NCBI GenBank assembly: GCA_946406665.1
Contig: CAMJLE010000001.1
Span: 18,874 to 82,873 of the forward strand
From: an uncultured Candidatus Saccharibacteria bacterium
GTDB lineage: Bacteria; Patescibacteriota; Saccharimonadia; Saccharimonadales; Saccharimonadaceae
Direction of reading: 5' to 3'
Length of the DNA: 64,000 nucleotides
Position numbers and translations under genes: made by a program. Under the pieces are notes generated by a model. It worked only from the letters and a program-made list of their open reading frames with translations. It was not told where the DNA came from and did no database searches. Shown here one piece after another: positions 1 to 7,075 of the stretch. How positions within the stretch are numbered: the stretch's first letter is position 1; every line of letters starts with the position of its first letter.

Positions 1-742
1 ACAGCTTATAACTGTCTTTGTCTACATCGTCGACCATACCGCCACCGATAAAGCTCGTCTCAATTTTCTTAAACAAATCGCGGCGGACAATCATAAAGCC
101 GAGCGATGGACCATACATTTTATGCGCCGAGCTACAGATAGCATCGGCCTCGGTTTTGTACAAGATTTCTGGACTATGCGCGAGTGCCTGCGCGGCGTCG
201 ACGATAATCACACCTTTTTGCTTATGAACTTTTTTGATTAGCTCCTTAATATTGCTTAGTTGGCGGCCATCAATATTCGATGCGCAGTTCACAACAACGA
301 GTGCCTTCGTGAAATCGTAATCGTCGAGCTCGATTGAGCCGTCTTCTTCGCGCACCATAACCTCGCGCGGAATGCCGTGGCGCTTCGCGAAAGTCATCGT
401 GGAGAGGAATGGCGAATTATGCTCAATATCAGACGTGACGACTTTTTCGAAGATTCCATCTTTGAACTGATCGAGCAAAAGATTAATGCCGTATGTAGTA
501 TTAAGCGTGAATGAAACTGAATAATCTTTTGACTTGAGTTTGAGGTATTTCAAAATGAGCGCACGGGTTTCCTCGACCAACTCATCAGTTTCTCGGCCCC
601 AGGCATATTTTACGCGCTCGCCGCAGGAATTATGTTGCGTATAGTAGCGATTTAGTGCGTCGATTACTGGTCGCGGGCGCAAAGATTGGCACGCAGAGTC
701 TAGATACACATCGCCATCGGATAGATAGTCAAAATCTTTCAC
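1..742 (-). CDS. Aminotransferase class V / cysteine desulfurase-like, 3' part outside window
   Basis: I translated this myself because the ORF track omits it. It begins with GTG at 742, preceded by AAGGAGG, and reads MKDFDYLSDGDVYLDSACQS. About 247 codons are visible and the C-terminus lies beyond position 1. The fold-type I PLP signature is clear: SSAHKMYGP contains the lysine expected to form the internal aldimine, and VDAAQALAH supplies the Asp and Gln that hold the cofactor. These are the hallmarks of the SufS/NifS/CsdA family, which takes sulfur from cysteine as a persulfide for Fe-S clusters or tRNA thiolation. The catalytic cysteine loop would lie in the missing part, so a cysteine desulfurase cannot be told from another class V aminotransferase. 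It is transcribed away from the accessory genes at 900-2568. Confidence 0.85.
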   Translation of the reverse strand, partial: MKDFDYLSDGDVYLDSACQSLRPRPVIDALNRYYTQHNSCGERVKYAWGRETDELVEETRALILKYLKLKSKDYSVSFTLNTTYGINLLLDQFKDGIFEKVVTSDIEHNSPFLSTMTFAKRHGIPREVMVREEDGSIELDDYDFTKALVVVNCASNIDGRQLSNIKELIKKVHKQKGVIIVDAAQALAHSPEILYKTEADAICSSAHKMYGPSLGFMIVRRDLFKKIETSFIGGGMVDDVDKDSYKL

Positions 743-821
743 TCACACCTCCTTAGTACTTTTACTAGTATATCATCCTTTGGGCTCGGCTGACCATAGA
801 AGCTAAGAAAAAACCTTCGTC

Positions 822-850
822 TTGAATAATCTCTGCTTTTGTGATATAAT
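822..850 (+). promoter_or_regulatory. Sigma70-type promoter for the 900-1220 gene
   Basis: TTGAAT (822-827), a 17-nt spacer and TATAAT (845-850). The spacer ends in TTTTGTGA, a tail also seen before other accessory genes. A strong Shine-Dalgarno (GAAGGAGGA) follows. Confidence 0.8.
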
Positions 851-899
851 ATAAGAATGTCGCAATAGTCAAGCAGTATTCGCAGAAGGAGGAAGAAAA

Positions 900-1220
900 A
901 TGGCGAATGAGAGCTTAACTTTAGAAACAGTCGCGAACAACATGATAAGAGTGCCCTGGTATACAATCTAGGCTGATCAGTATCTGAGCATGCTGCTATC
1001 GATGCCCCAGTTGCGTCGGCTCGGATGGGTCGATGAAGATGGATATAGGCGACACACCGCACAGTTTGACGGAAATGCTGCCATTATCAGCATCATAACC
1101 GTGAACAATGACGGCAAAGATTGCTATTTGATCCAGCGAGTCACGCTACCTAACGGAAGGTTCCACTACGCAAGGGGCGATATCAACTCATACATGCGGG
1201 TAAAACTGAACAAAGGCTAA
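900..1220 (+). pseudogene. Small accessory gene interrupted by an in-frame TAG
   Basis: ATG at 900 follows AGAAGGAGGAAG at good spacing and gives 23 codons (MANESLTLETVANN...) before TAG at 969-971. The same frame then stays open to TAA at 1218-1220, and the ORF-track entry at 990 is simply that continuation. Read through, the product would be about 106 aa. No family is recognised. The promoter, ribosome site and terminator are intact, so the stop is probably a recent mutation or an assembly error. Internal restart at ATG 990 is possible but no good ribosome site lies before it. The layout matches the other small monocistronic genes in this window. Confidence 0.65.
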
Positions 1221-1251
1221 GCCTTTCAATCCCGTAATTGCACATTTCGAC

Positions 1252-1285
1252 ACCCTCCGGAGAGACATAATCCGGAGGGTCATTT
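1252..1285 (+). terminator. Rho-independent terminator-like hairpin
   Basis: A perfect 10-bp stem, ACCCTCCGGA (1252-1261) with TCCGGAGGGT (1271-1280), followed by CATTTTA. It ends the 900-1220 gene. Confidence 0.75.
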
Positions 1286-1400
1286 TATGTCGGAATTTGC
1301 ATTTACTATAAACTACTATTTAGTAGTGGCGTTTTTAATGGTTTTATTGTATTATATAGACAGATGCGACGTGCTCTTTTTGAGAGAGGAGGTGATTTTA

Positions 1401-1892
1401 ATGATTTTTATCGAAAAGAGAGCTATTAACGACGTCTTCGAGGCGATCTATGAAGCGATCCACTCTGGAAAGCACGTAATAATTACTGACGCCGCATTGA
1501 AGAGATTATGGGAAAAGACCCGCACTGTGGAAAAAAGTTTACTGAGGCGCTCCATAATAAGCAAAACTCGCCCAAATGGGGATAGAGAGATTGTGCCATT
1601 AGCGGAACGCGTCGTGTTCATGAATAAACGTGAACATTGCGTTCAGTTAGAACGCGAAAGATACCACAGATTCACAACGGTGCTTTCATTCTGTAGTAAG
1701 CATACAGATTGGGAGGTGGAGATTATTCCCATGCAGTCGCCGGAAGGTTCTCCTACGGATTTCTTTGTCGCTGGCATTCATCGCAAAGACGCGACGAAGC
1801 CATGGACGGACATCCCTTGGGATAGCGACTGGAATACTACAGGTTTCCTCGCAGGTAGCGAGCGGGAACCGGTAGTAATCGTATTGCCATAA
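1401..1892 (+). CDS. Hypothetical accessory protein, 163 aa
   Basis: The ORF track starts at 1287, but GAGAGGAGGTGATTTTA lies directly before ATG 1401, so I start there (MIFIEKRAINDVFEAIYEAI). The upstream in-frame segment looks like untranslated leader. The product is soluble, without signal peptide or membrane segment, and has a basic middle region (LLRRSIISKTR). I recognise no family. The opening (AI...GKHVIITD) resembles that of the next gene (AIKQLRQGKIYIL), which hints at distant paralogy. A hairpin terminator follows at once, so the gene is a single transcription unit within a run of three accessory genes. Confidence 0.75.
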   Translation: MIFIEKRAINDVFEAIYEAIHSGKHVIITDAALKRLWEKTRTVEKSLLRRSIISKTRPNGDREIVPLAERVVFMNKREHCVQLERERYHRFTTVLSFCSKHTDWEVEIIPMQSPEGSPTDFFVAGIHRKDATKPWTDIPWDSDWNTTGFLAGSEREPVVIVLP

Positions 1893-1920
1893 GCCGCGGA
1901 ATCATTCCGTGGCTTTTTTA
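1892..1920 (+). terminator. Rho-independent terminator
   Basis: AGCCGCGGA pairs with TCCGTGGCT (one G-U pair), followed by TTTTTT. It overlaps the stop codon of the 1401-1892 gene. Confidence 0.85.
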
Positions 1921-1970
1921 TGACTAGTAAAAAGACGTCTTCAGCCTGATTTGCTAAGTAGATTGACTGC

Positions 1971-1998
1971 TTGACTAATGCATATTTTGTTCTATAAT
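1971..1998 (+). promoter_or_regulatory. Promoter for the 2047-2568 gene
   Basis: TTGACT (1971-1976), 16-nt spacer, TATAAT (1993-1998). AAAAAGGAGGGG lies before ATG 2047. Confidence 0.8.
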
Positions 1999-2046
1999 TA
2001 TATTATTGCTAGAGTCGATTTTTTATCCAAAAAGGAGGGGTCATAA

Positions 2047-2568
2047 ATGGATACGATGATTCAAACAGCAATCAAACAACTACGTCAGGGCAAAATCTAC
2101 ATTCTGTCCGAACATTGGTACTGGAAACAGCTAACTGATATAGCTGCGACTGGATGCATCGACAGAAGAACTGTCGACAGCAATAACAAGCAGTTATGCC
2201 GAGCTAGGACGATTATCGGGCGAAAAGAAAACAGGATTGTCGTTAATAGCATTTTGCTTTGCGACAATAGTAGCCTCTTAGGCGACTACCGTATTATTAC
2301 CAGTATAAAAACACCCGATTGCACCTTAAAGACGGGAGTCGACATGAGGATGTGTAAGCTCTGTCTAGAAGCTGCAAATAGCGCAAAAACTAGATTCTGC
2401 CCCATAGAGTCCTTGACTATATGGCTTATCGAGGCGCTAAATGCGACCAAGCGCAAGGCATTCAAAAGATATCTCGGACTATATATGACAATTCTTGAAT
2501 GGGCCGACCAAAACGCGCAAGACTCCAAAGACGTTGCGCAGCGTATTGAATGCAGTATACCGCGATGA
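2047..2568 (+). CDS. Hypothetical accessory protein, 173 aa
   Basis: The ATG is preceded by AAAAAGGAGGGGTCATAA, and a near-consensus promoter lies at 1971-1998. The product is soluble and rich in lysine and arginine. It has a mid-section with several cysteines (MCKLCLEAANSAKTRFC) and a helical C-terminal half. No catalytic motif or known domain is recognisable. The four cysteines in the central segment do not form a standard zinc finger. The N-terminus (AIKQLRQGKIYIL) resembles the start of the preceding gene. It is monocistronic and converges on the TasA-like operon, sharing a terminator with it. Confidence 0.75.
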   Translation: MDTMIQTAIKQLRQGKIYILSEHWYWKQLTDIAATGCIDRRTVDSNNKQLCRARTIIGRKENRIVVNSILLCDNSSLLGDYRIITSIKTPDCTLKTGVDMRMCKLCLEAANSAKTRFCPIESLTIWLIEALNATKRKAFKRYLGLYMTILEWADQNAQDSKDVAQRIECSIPR

Positions 2569-2590
2569 CGTATTGCGCAATAGGCGAAAC

Positions 2591-2625
2591 ACCTCCGGCT
2601 TGAAAGGGCCGGGGGTTATTTTTTC
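2591..2625 (+). terminator. Terminator of the 2047-2568 gene, convergent region
   Basis: ACCTCCGGC (2591-2599) pairs with GCCGGGGGT (2608-2616, one G-U), then TATTTTTTC. The T-tract overlaps the stop codon of the convergent minus-strand gene. Confidence 0.75.
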
Positions 2626-3422
2626 TTGTCTTTCTTCCCGTCTTTTAGGAATTTGCGAATTAGTACACAGGCTATTGCTAAGCCGACAACGAAGACCGCA
2701 CATAAAGCCATGACTCCGGAAATATCGTCTAGAGTATAGGCGTTATTAGGCAACGGTTTTGGCTTGCGGCCACCGCCATTACTGCCGTTATTGCTATTAT
2801 TGTTGCTACTGTTGCATTGCTGACAGTTGCAACAATTAGAACAGTTACATGGTTTGTCATCCTTATAGCCTTCCGCCGTAAAGACCCAATCTACCTCTCC
2901 GGTGCGATGCATATATTCATTACCGAGCGTCTTTGGCACAATTAATTCCACTTTCAGCGTAGTGCTAGCGCCGTTTACGAATTCGCCAAGGAGTACGTTG
3001 TTCCTTAGTCCATCGAGCTGATCAGGTGAAGAGTTATATATTAGGTTGCCGCCATTATAGACGCGCATCGATAATTGCGACAAGAAGTCCGACATGGTCG
3101 CAATGGTTTCTTTATCGGAGACTTCTTTCAAGGGCGGATTATTGGATTCATCATGCGTCTCGGCGCGAAGGTAGATTTTGACGTAGTCGTATTCTGGCGC
3201 CGTATTGCGGACCTTGATAGTTTCAGTGACTTTATCGCCCGGCATGGCATTCTTGAAACCGTCAAATAGGTCAGTATCGTTCCATTCTGAGCCTGGATAA
3301 AACACGAAATTATCTGCTCCGCCCTCAAAATAGACGGCAGAACTTAAAGCGCCAACATTTTGCGTTCCGAGCGCTACGAAAATTGAACTGAATAGTAAAA
3401 TAGATGCGAAAAACTTCTTCAT
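2616..3422 (-). CDS. Exported surface protein, TasA-like, Cys/Asn-rich stalk and C-terminal anchor
   Basis: I start at ATG 3422 (MKKFFASILLF), behind GAGGAG, not at the ORF-track start, which runs into the upstream gene. The 268-aa product has a signal peptide and a beta-rich ectodomain with the AMPGD...VRNT signature shared with the two preceding TasA/camelysin-like genes. A low-complexity stalk follows (six Cys in CNCSNCCNCQQC, then Asn/Ser/Gly runs). It ends in a hydrophobic helix of about 22 residues and a lysine-rich tail. LPNNA just before the helix resembles a sortase signal but is not a canonical LPXTG, so plain membrane anchoring is equally possible. It is the last gene of the SipW operon and begins 1 nt after the previous stop, suggesting coupled translation. 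Confidence 0.8.
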   Translation of the reverse strand: MKKFFASILLFSSIFVALGTQNVGALSSAVYFEGGADNFVFYPGSEWNDTDLFDGFKNAMPGDKVTETIKVRNTAPEYDYVKIYLRAETHDESNNPPLKEVSDKETIATMSDFLSQLSMRVYNGGNLIYNSSPDQLDGLRNNVLLGEFVNGASTTLKVELIVPKTLGNEYMHRTGEVDWVFTAEGYKDDKPCNCSNCCNCQQCNSSNNNSNNGSNGGGRKPKPLPNNAYTLDDISGVMALCAVFVVGLAIACVLIRKFLKDGKKDKKK

Positions 3423-3423
3423 T

Positions 3424-3999
3424 TTACTCCTCGGGCCAACCTTCCGCCTCATAAACGTTATTGCCATTATTCGCTACTTGAACGCCTTGCGCTGTTAATT
3501 CTATATTAAACGAAGCATCAGCAAAGGTTGTAGCTAGACCTTTTGACAGCGACACTTCCGTAAATAGCGGCTCAGTAGTTTCGCCAGCTTTGAGTGCGCG
3601 ATAATAATAGTAGTAACCATCGCCACCATTAAGCCAATTATGCGTATTATAATTAGCCATAATCGCATCATTTGGCGCGGGAACAACAGCGCCATCGGCA
3701 TTTTTGACACTATTTTTCACAAGAATCCGCACCCAAACATCGCCGTGGTCAGTGTTTTTGACTTGCGGAATCTTGCTAAAAGTATCGCCCGGCATAGCGT
3801 TGTTGATATTCGTAAACGGAATCGGGCGCCCATCAACGCCAACTCGGTTAGTATTCTCAATCAAATCTATTGAAACACCGTCCGTAGTAATAACATTGTG
3901 GGCGCGATCCGATGTCACGAAGAAAGCAGAAGTACCACCAATCGTAGCCACGATTAGCAACGCGAGTGAGATTAGTAGTATCTTCTGCTTCTTAGACAT
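3424..3999 (-). CDS. TasA/camelysin-like secreted protein (SipW-type signal)
   Basis: A 191-aa protein with a SipW-type signal: basic start, long hydrophobic core, then SAFFVTSD, matching the AYFTDTE cleavage region of the family. VSIDLIEN and NNAMPGD...QVKNT follow, the conserved beta-sandwich core of TasA/CalY-like proteins. Family members form extracellular fibres or surface proteins in Bacillus; that role here is inference. There is a run of five tyrosines (YYYYY). It sits third among four secreted genes after the dedicated signal peptidase. The Shine-Dalgarno is weak, so it may rely on coupling to the upstream gene (gap about 20 nt). Confidence 0.8.
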   Translation of the reverse strand: MSKKQKILLISLALLIVATIGGTSAFFVTSDRAHNVITTDGVSIDLIENTNRVGVDGRPIPFTNINNAMPGDTFSKIPQVKNTDHGDVWVRILVKNSVKNADGAVVPAPNDAIMANYNTHNWLNGGDGYYYYYRALKAGETTEPLFTEVSLSKGLATTFADASFNIELTAQGVQVANNGNNVYEAEGWPEE

Positions 4000-4019
4000 G
4001 AGTTTATTCTAAATTCCGT

Positions 4020-4769
4020 TTAGTTATTTTGAGCAGCGTACGCAGCTACGGCGTCGTCAACATTAGCGATACCTTCGGCCTGAACTGCATAGGCATTAAC
4101 GATTACTTCCCAATCGCCAGAATATTCAGCAAACGAGCCAGAATATTTACCATTCGTTACTTCCTGGCCGGTTGGTATATATACTTTGTCGCCAACCATT
4201 TTCACATCGTCATCGACATAAATTTGGCTGATTGCTGGAGAAGTAGTATAACCAGGTTCAACAATATCCTTGTGGGTTGAGCGTAGACGAGAATAGGTCT
4301 TATCGCCAACAGTAACTTCGTCAACATAAGTCATAAGACTCCACTGATGAGTGTCATGATCGTCGTAGACAGTCGCTATGCCACTATTTGTAGTGTAGCC
4401 ATCAAGAAATGTCTTTAGCTGATTATAATGGAGAGCATTATTGCTTTCTTGAGTCTGTGTTTTCGAATTATAAAGAGCACTCGGAATCAGCATTTCAACC
4501 CAAACCCATGCCTTTTCGCTGTCATTCTTTACGGTAACAATAGCGTTCTTTTGCACCGCTATATCACTGTTCCCTGGCATTATCTTTTGGTTTTGCACGA
4601 AGGCATTACCCTGATGGTCATATTCTTTTAACTCAATGTCAACTTTACCAAGCGTAAAGGTGTTGGTCTCCGTTTCGGTATCCGTGAAATATGCCAAGGT
4701 GCCTGCGCTAAGAATAAGAGCGGAGATGCCGAGTACACCTGCTACTGCTAGAACTTTTTGCTTTGTCAT
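4020..4769 (-). CDS. TasA/camelysin-like secreted protein (SipW-type signal)
   Basis: A 249-aa protein. The N-terminus shows the textbook SipW-dependent signal: MTKQK, a hydrophobic core, then LAYFTDTETETNTF and GKVDIELKEY. The core contains KIMPGN...VTVKNDSEKAWVWV, the PG-D/N...N pattern of the TasA/CalY family. No transmembrane anchor or sortase signal is present at the C-terminus, which is alanine-rich. The product is expected to be released or assembled at the cell surface after cleavage by the peptidase at 5531-6043. Only a weak, distant ribosome site (AAAGGAAA) precedes the ATG. Confidence 0.85.
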   Translation of the reverse strand: MTKQKVLAVAGVLGISALILSAGTLAYFTDTETETNTFTLGKVDIELKEYDHQGNAFVQNQKIMPGNSDIAVQKNAIVTVKNDSEKAWVWVEMLIPSALYNSKTQTQESNNALHYNQLKTFLDGYTTNSGIATVYDDHDTHQWSLMTYVDEVTVGDKTYSRLRSTHKDIVEPGYTTSPAISQIYVDDDVKMVGDKVYIPTGQEVTNGKYSGSFAEYSGDWEVIVNAYAVQAEGIANVDDAVAAYAAQNN

Positions 4770-4792
4770 TTTTTCTTGTTTTCCTTTCTTTA

Positions 4793-5479
4793 TTAGTTAC
4801 TTAAATAGCTAAATGCTTGTTGTGGCGTGCTGAAGCCGTAAGATTGTACCGCTTCGGCGGTCATTTTTACGATCATTTTGCCATTTCCGTCTACGAAGTT
4901 AGATAAATCAACACTCTCGTCTTTCAACACTTGCGTGCTTAAGCCAATATATTGGTAAATCGGCATAGTTGTCTTCATGCCGGGCTTGAGCGGTTCGCGA
5001 CGCGTAAAGGTTACTTCTTTGTATTGCTTGCCATCAATTGTGCGATTCGCAAAGTTGCGGACAAATTCTGAGTCGCCAGGATCTTCGTCTGGCAATTTAG
5101 ATGTGCCACCATAAGAGTATGTGATGTAATCCTTGCTAAATAGCTCTAGCGGGAAATACGCCTTGATGCGAACGTAGACATCGATGTTGCCATTATTAGT
5201 AACATAAGGCTTCATCGCGATCTGCTTGCCGGCGACGAGGATATTTGCGGAAGTTCCAAGCCATTCCTCATATGCTGTGTTGAGCTGCTCGGACATCGCC
5301 TTGTTGTAGTAAGTAGACGTAATATCCGAGTGCCAACGAAATAGCGTAATGTCCGTGTTGCCGACTAGGAATTGGTTTGTAACTTCGCTCGTATCTGTAA
5401 AGTACGAAAGGGTCGTCATGGAGCCGGTTACGCCCAACATGATAACGGCTAGAGATACAATCAGGATCTTTTTCTTCAT
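4793..5479 (-). CDS. TasA/camelysin-like secreted protein (SipW-type signal)
   Basis: A 228-aa protein starting MKKKILIVSLAVIMLG, with the SipW cleavage region LSYFTDTSEVTNQF and GNTDITLF. Later, KPYVTNNGNIDVYVRI and PLKPGMKT correspond to the family's conserved strand regions. It is the first secreted gene after the signal peptidase and has the best ribosome site of the group (AGAAAGGAGGTTAATG), so it may be the most abundant product. No cysteine and no C-terminal anchor are seen. A fibre-subunit role is inferred from the family and operon, not shown by sequence. Confidence 0.85.
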   Translation of the reverse strand: MKKKILIVSLAVIMLGVTGSMTTLSYFTDTSEVTNQFLVGNTDITLFRWHSDITSTYYNKAMSEQLNTAYEEWLGTSANILVAGKQIAMKPYVTNNGNIDVYVRIKAYFPLELFSKDYITYSYGGTSKLPDEDPGDSEFVRNFANRTIDGKQYKEVTFTRREPLKPGMKTTMPIYQYIGLSTQVLKDESVDLSNFVDGNGKMIVKMTAEAVQSYGFSTPQQAFSYLSN

Positions 5480-5530
5480 TAACCTCCTTTCTCCCTATTA
5501 ATATATGAATCTTTTAATAACTCCTTCATA

Positions 5531-6043
5531 CTATTTTTTGCTCGCAGTTTTCTCCTTTCTTTTGTCATAAACAGTCGGATAGAATACCACGAATAGTAGG
5601 CCAATGGCGACTACTATCGCGATGTATAAGCCTGGCGGATGTTGAATATGAAATGCTAAGTACCCCAGCAGCGGGATGGAAAATTCTGGCCTGCCGAGAA
5701 CGTTTTTATAGTGAACCTCTTTTGCGTCAGGGACATCGTTGGCGTCACCTTTGGTGCGAAAACGCTTGCCATTATCGGCATTGACAACTTCAACGATGCG
5801 GTGCGTCACAATAGTATTATTCTCGTCGGCGACGAAAGTAATTACGTCGTTTTCTTCTAGCTCATCTATATCGACCGGCTTAACATAAATCAGCGAGCCG
5901 ACGTGGTAATTTGGCTCCATCGAGCCCGACATGACGGTGTATATTTCGTAGCCAAATAGGCGGAAAACGACTAGTAAGATTGAGAGTAGCAGAACGAAAC
6001 CGACCGCAATGGTGGTAAATATACCCCAATAACGTCTCCTCAT
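5531..6043 (-). CDS. sipW: Signal peptidase I, SipW/archaeal type
   Basis: I choose ATG 6043 (MRRRYWGIF), behind AGGAGTAGG and downstream of a good promoter. The 216-aa ORF-track version would read back through that promoter and the preceding terminator. The 170-aa product has an N-terminal membrane helix, the serine motif SGSMEP, and THRIVEV, in which histidine replaces the Lys general base of classical bacterial type I peptidases. This is typical of the ER/archaeal/SipW subgroup. FRTKGDANDVPD matches the conserved box E, and a second membrane helix lies at the C-terminus. It heads the operon whose four downstream genes carry SipW-type signals, so it probably processes them. Confidence 0.9.
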   Translation of the reverse strand: MRRRYWGIFTTIAVGFVLLLSILLVVFRLFGYEIYTVMSGSMEPNYHVGSLIYVKPVDIDELEENDVITFVADENNTIVTHRIVEVVNADNGKRFRTKGDANDVPDAKEVHYKNVLGRPEFSIPLLGYLAFHIQHPPGLYIAIVVAIGLLFVVFYPTVYDKRKEKTASKK

Positions 6044-6064
6044 CCTACTCCTATCCACGTTTTT

Positions 6065-6093
6065 ATTATATTCATTATGCTTATTTTTTGCAA
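6065..6093 (-). promoter_or_regulatory. Promoter of the sipW/TasA-like operon
   Basis: On the minus strand: TTGCAA (6088-6093), 17-nt spacer, TATAAT (6065-6070). It lies just upstream of sipW and after the terminator of the previous unit. Confidence 0.8.
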
Positions 6094-6127
6094 CAAAAAG
6101 CCCTCGTCCGATAAGCTCGGGCGAGGG
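6094..6127 (-). terminator. Terminator of the 6215-6865 membrane gene
   Basis: On the minus strand, CCCTCGCCCGA pairs with TCGGACGAGGG (one mismatch), then CTTTTTGTT. Confidence 0.8.
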
Positions 6128-6214
6128 TCGACAAATGTTGATAGTAGCAATCAGCGCCCCTCCCCCCGCTACGTACATCACGAGCGGAGAGAGGGGACAG
6201 AACGGAGGGGATTA

Positions 6215-6865
6215 CTAATGAACGACGCAGACTGCGAGCACTCCAGCAAGAAGCACAGAGAAGTTCACGATATTCGAAAACGTTACCGCATACTCGGCGT
6301 CGTATTTATCGTTGTCCTGATCAAATATTGCGGTAGCGATGAAAACTCCGGCCTGCACAATGATCAGGAGTGGTATCATGGCCGGACCGCCATACTTCTC
6401 CATAACAGAGAACGGATCTAATACCGCCAGAATGACCGCAACAAGAGCTGTAATGGCGACAATGCATTCTCCGTTGCCAGTGAGCTGGCTCATCACGACA
6501 GTAAACAGCGCCACCAGCGTTGCAATCGCCACTGCGATCACGAATGTAATCGTGCGGGCTTCACGCAACGGCCCGATAAACATAAGGCCAATCGCAGAGA
6601 TTGTCGTAATCATGGAGCTGGCGGCATATGCAAATCTGTTTTTTATACGATCTGCTACAAACAGCGCCCCAACACATACGAAAGACAGGAGACTCTTACT
6701 GATCAGGTTGGCCGGCACCCTTTTAAATATGAATGCTGCAGCCATAGCGACGGCAAGCTGGACCACTGCCATAAGGGCAGACGTGGTCCTAAACTCGCGC
6801 AGGTGCATAGGCGAGGAAGTCTTCTCTTCCTGGCTTTTTTCAAACTTCATTTTAAAACGCAACAT
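6215..6865 (-). CDS. Hypothetical polytopic membrane protein, 216 aa
   Basis: ATG 6865 follows TTTGGAGGTGTAA, and a promoter lies at 6923-6951. After a short charged N-terminus (KFEKSQEEKTSS) the protein is almost entirely hydrophobic, with about six membrane segments separated by short charged turns. FDQDNDKYDAEYA forms the one acidic loop, before the last helix. I recognise no transporter or enzyme motif. It is a single transcription unit with its own promoter and terminator, placed between the secreted repeat protein and the SipW operon, all on the same strand. Confidence 0.75.
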   Translation of the reverse strand: MLRFKMKFEKSQEEKTSSPMHLREFRTTSALMAVVQLAVAMAAAFIFKRVPANLISKSLLSFVCVGALFVADRIKNRFAYAASSMITTISAIGLMFIGPLREARTITFVIAVAIATLVALFTVVMSQLTGNGECIVAITALVAVILAVLDPFSVMEKYGGPAMIPLLIIVQAGVFIATAIFDQDNDKYDAEYAVTFSNIVNFSVLLAGVLAVCVVH

Positions 6866-6922
6866 TTACACCTCCAAAATATAAAAGATCGGTGGGCACA
6901 ATTACCCATTGCTACTTTTTAC

Positions 6923-6951
6923 ATTATAGCATCTAGTGGACGGCTCGTCAA
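6923..6951 (-). promoter_or_regulatory. Promoter of the 6215-6865 gene
   Basis: TTGACG (6946-6951), 17-nt spacer, TATAAT (6923-6928), read on the minus strand. Confidence 0.85.
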
Positions 6952-7004
6952 TATTATTACTACATGCCATAGAGCCCCCCAAAAAAAATACAAAATCAAG
7001 ACAC

Positions 7005-7037
7005 GAAAATAGCCGCCCGACATTGTAGTCGGACGGC
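7005..7037 (-). terminator. Terminator of the secreted repeat-protein gene
   Basis: On the minus strand, GCCGTCCGA pairs with TCGGGCGGC around an 8-nt loop, then TATTTTC. Confidence 0.75.
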
Positions 7038-7075
7038 ATAAATACAGTCTGCGTTTATTGGTTATTAGCGATGAA

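Noticed and set aside
739-1062. 107-aa minus-strand ORF
   Set aside because: It runs antisense to the promoter and start of the 900-1220 gene. Its composition is Ser/Leu/Arg-rich without motif, and no ribosome site is present.
6044-6181. Longer sipW start in the ORF track
   Set aside because: It would span a terminator and the operon promoter, and adds residues without a signal-peptidase counterpart.
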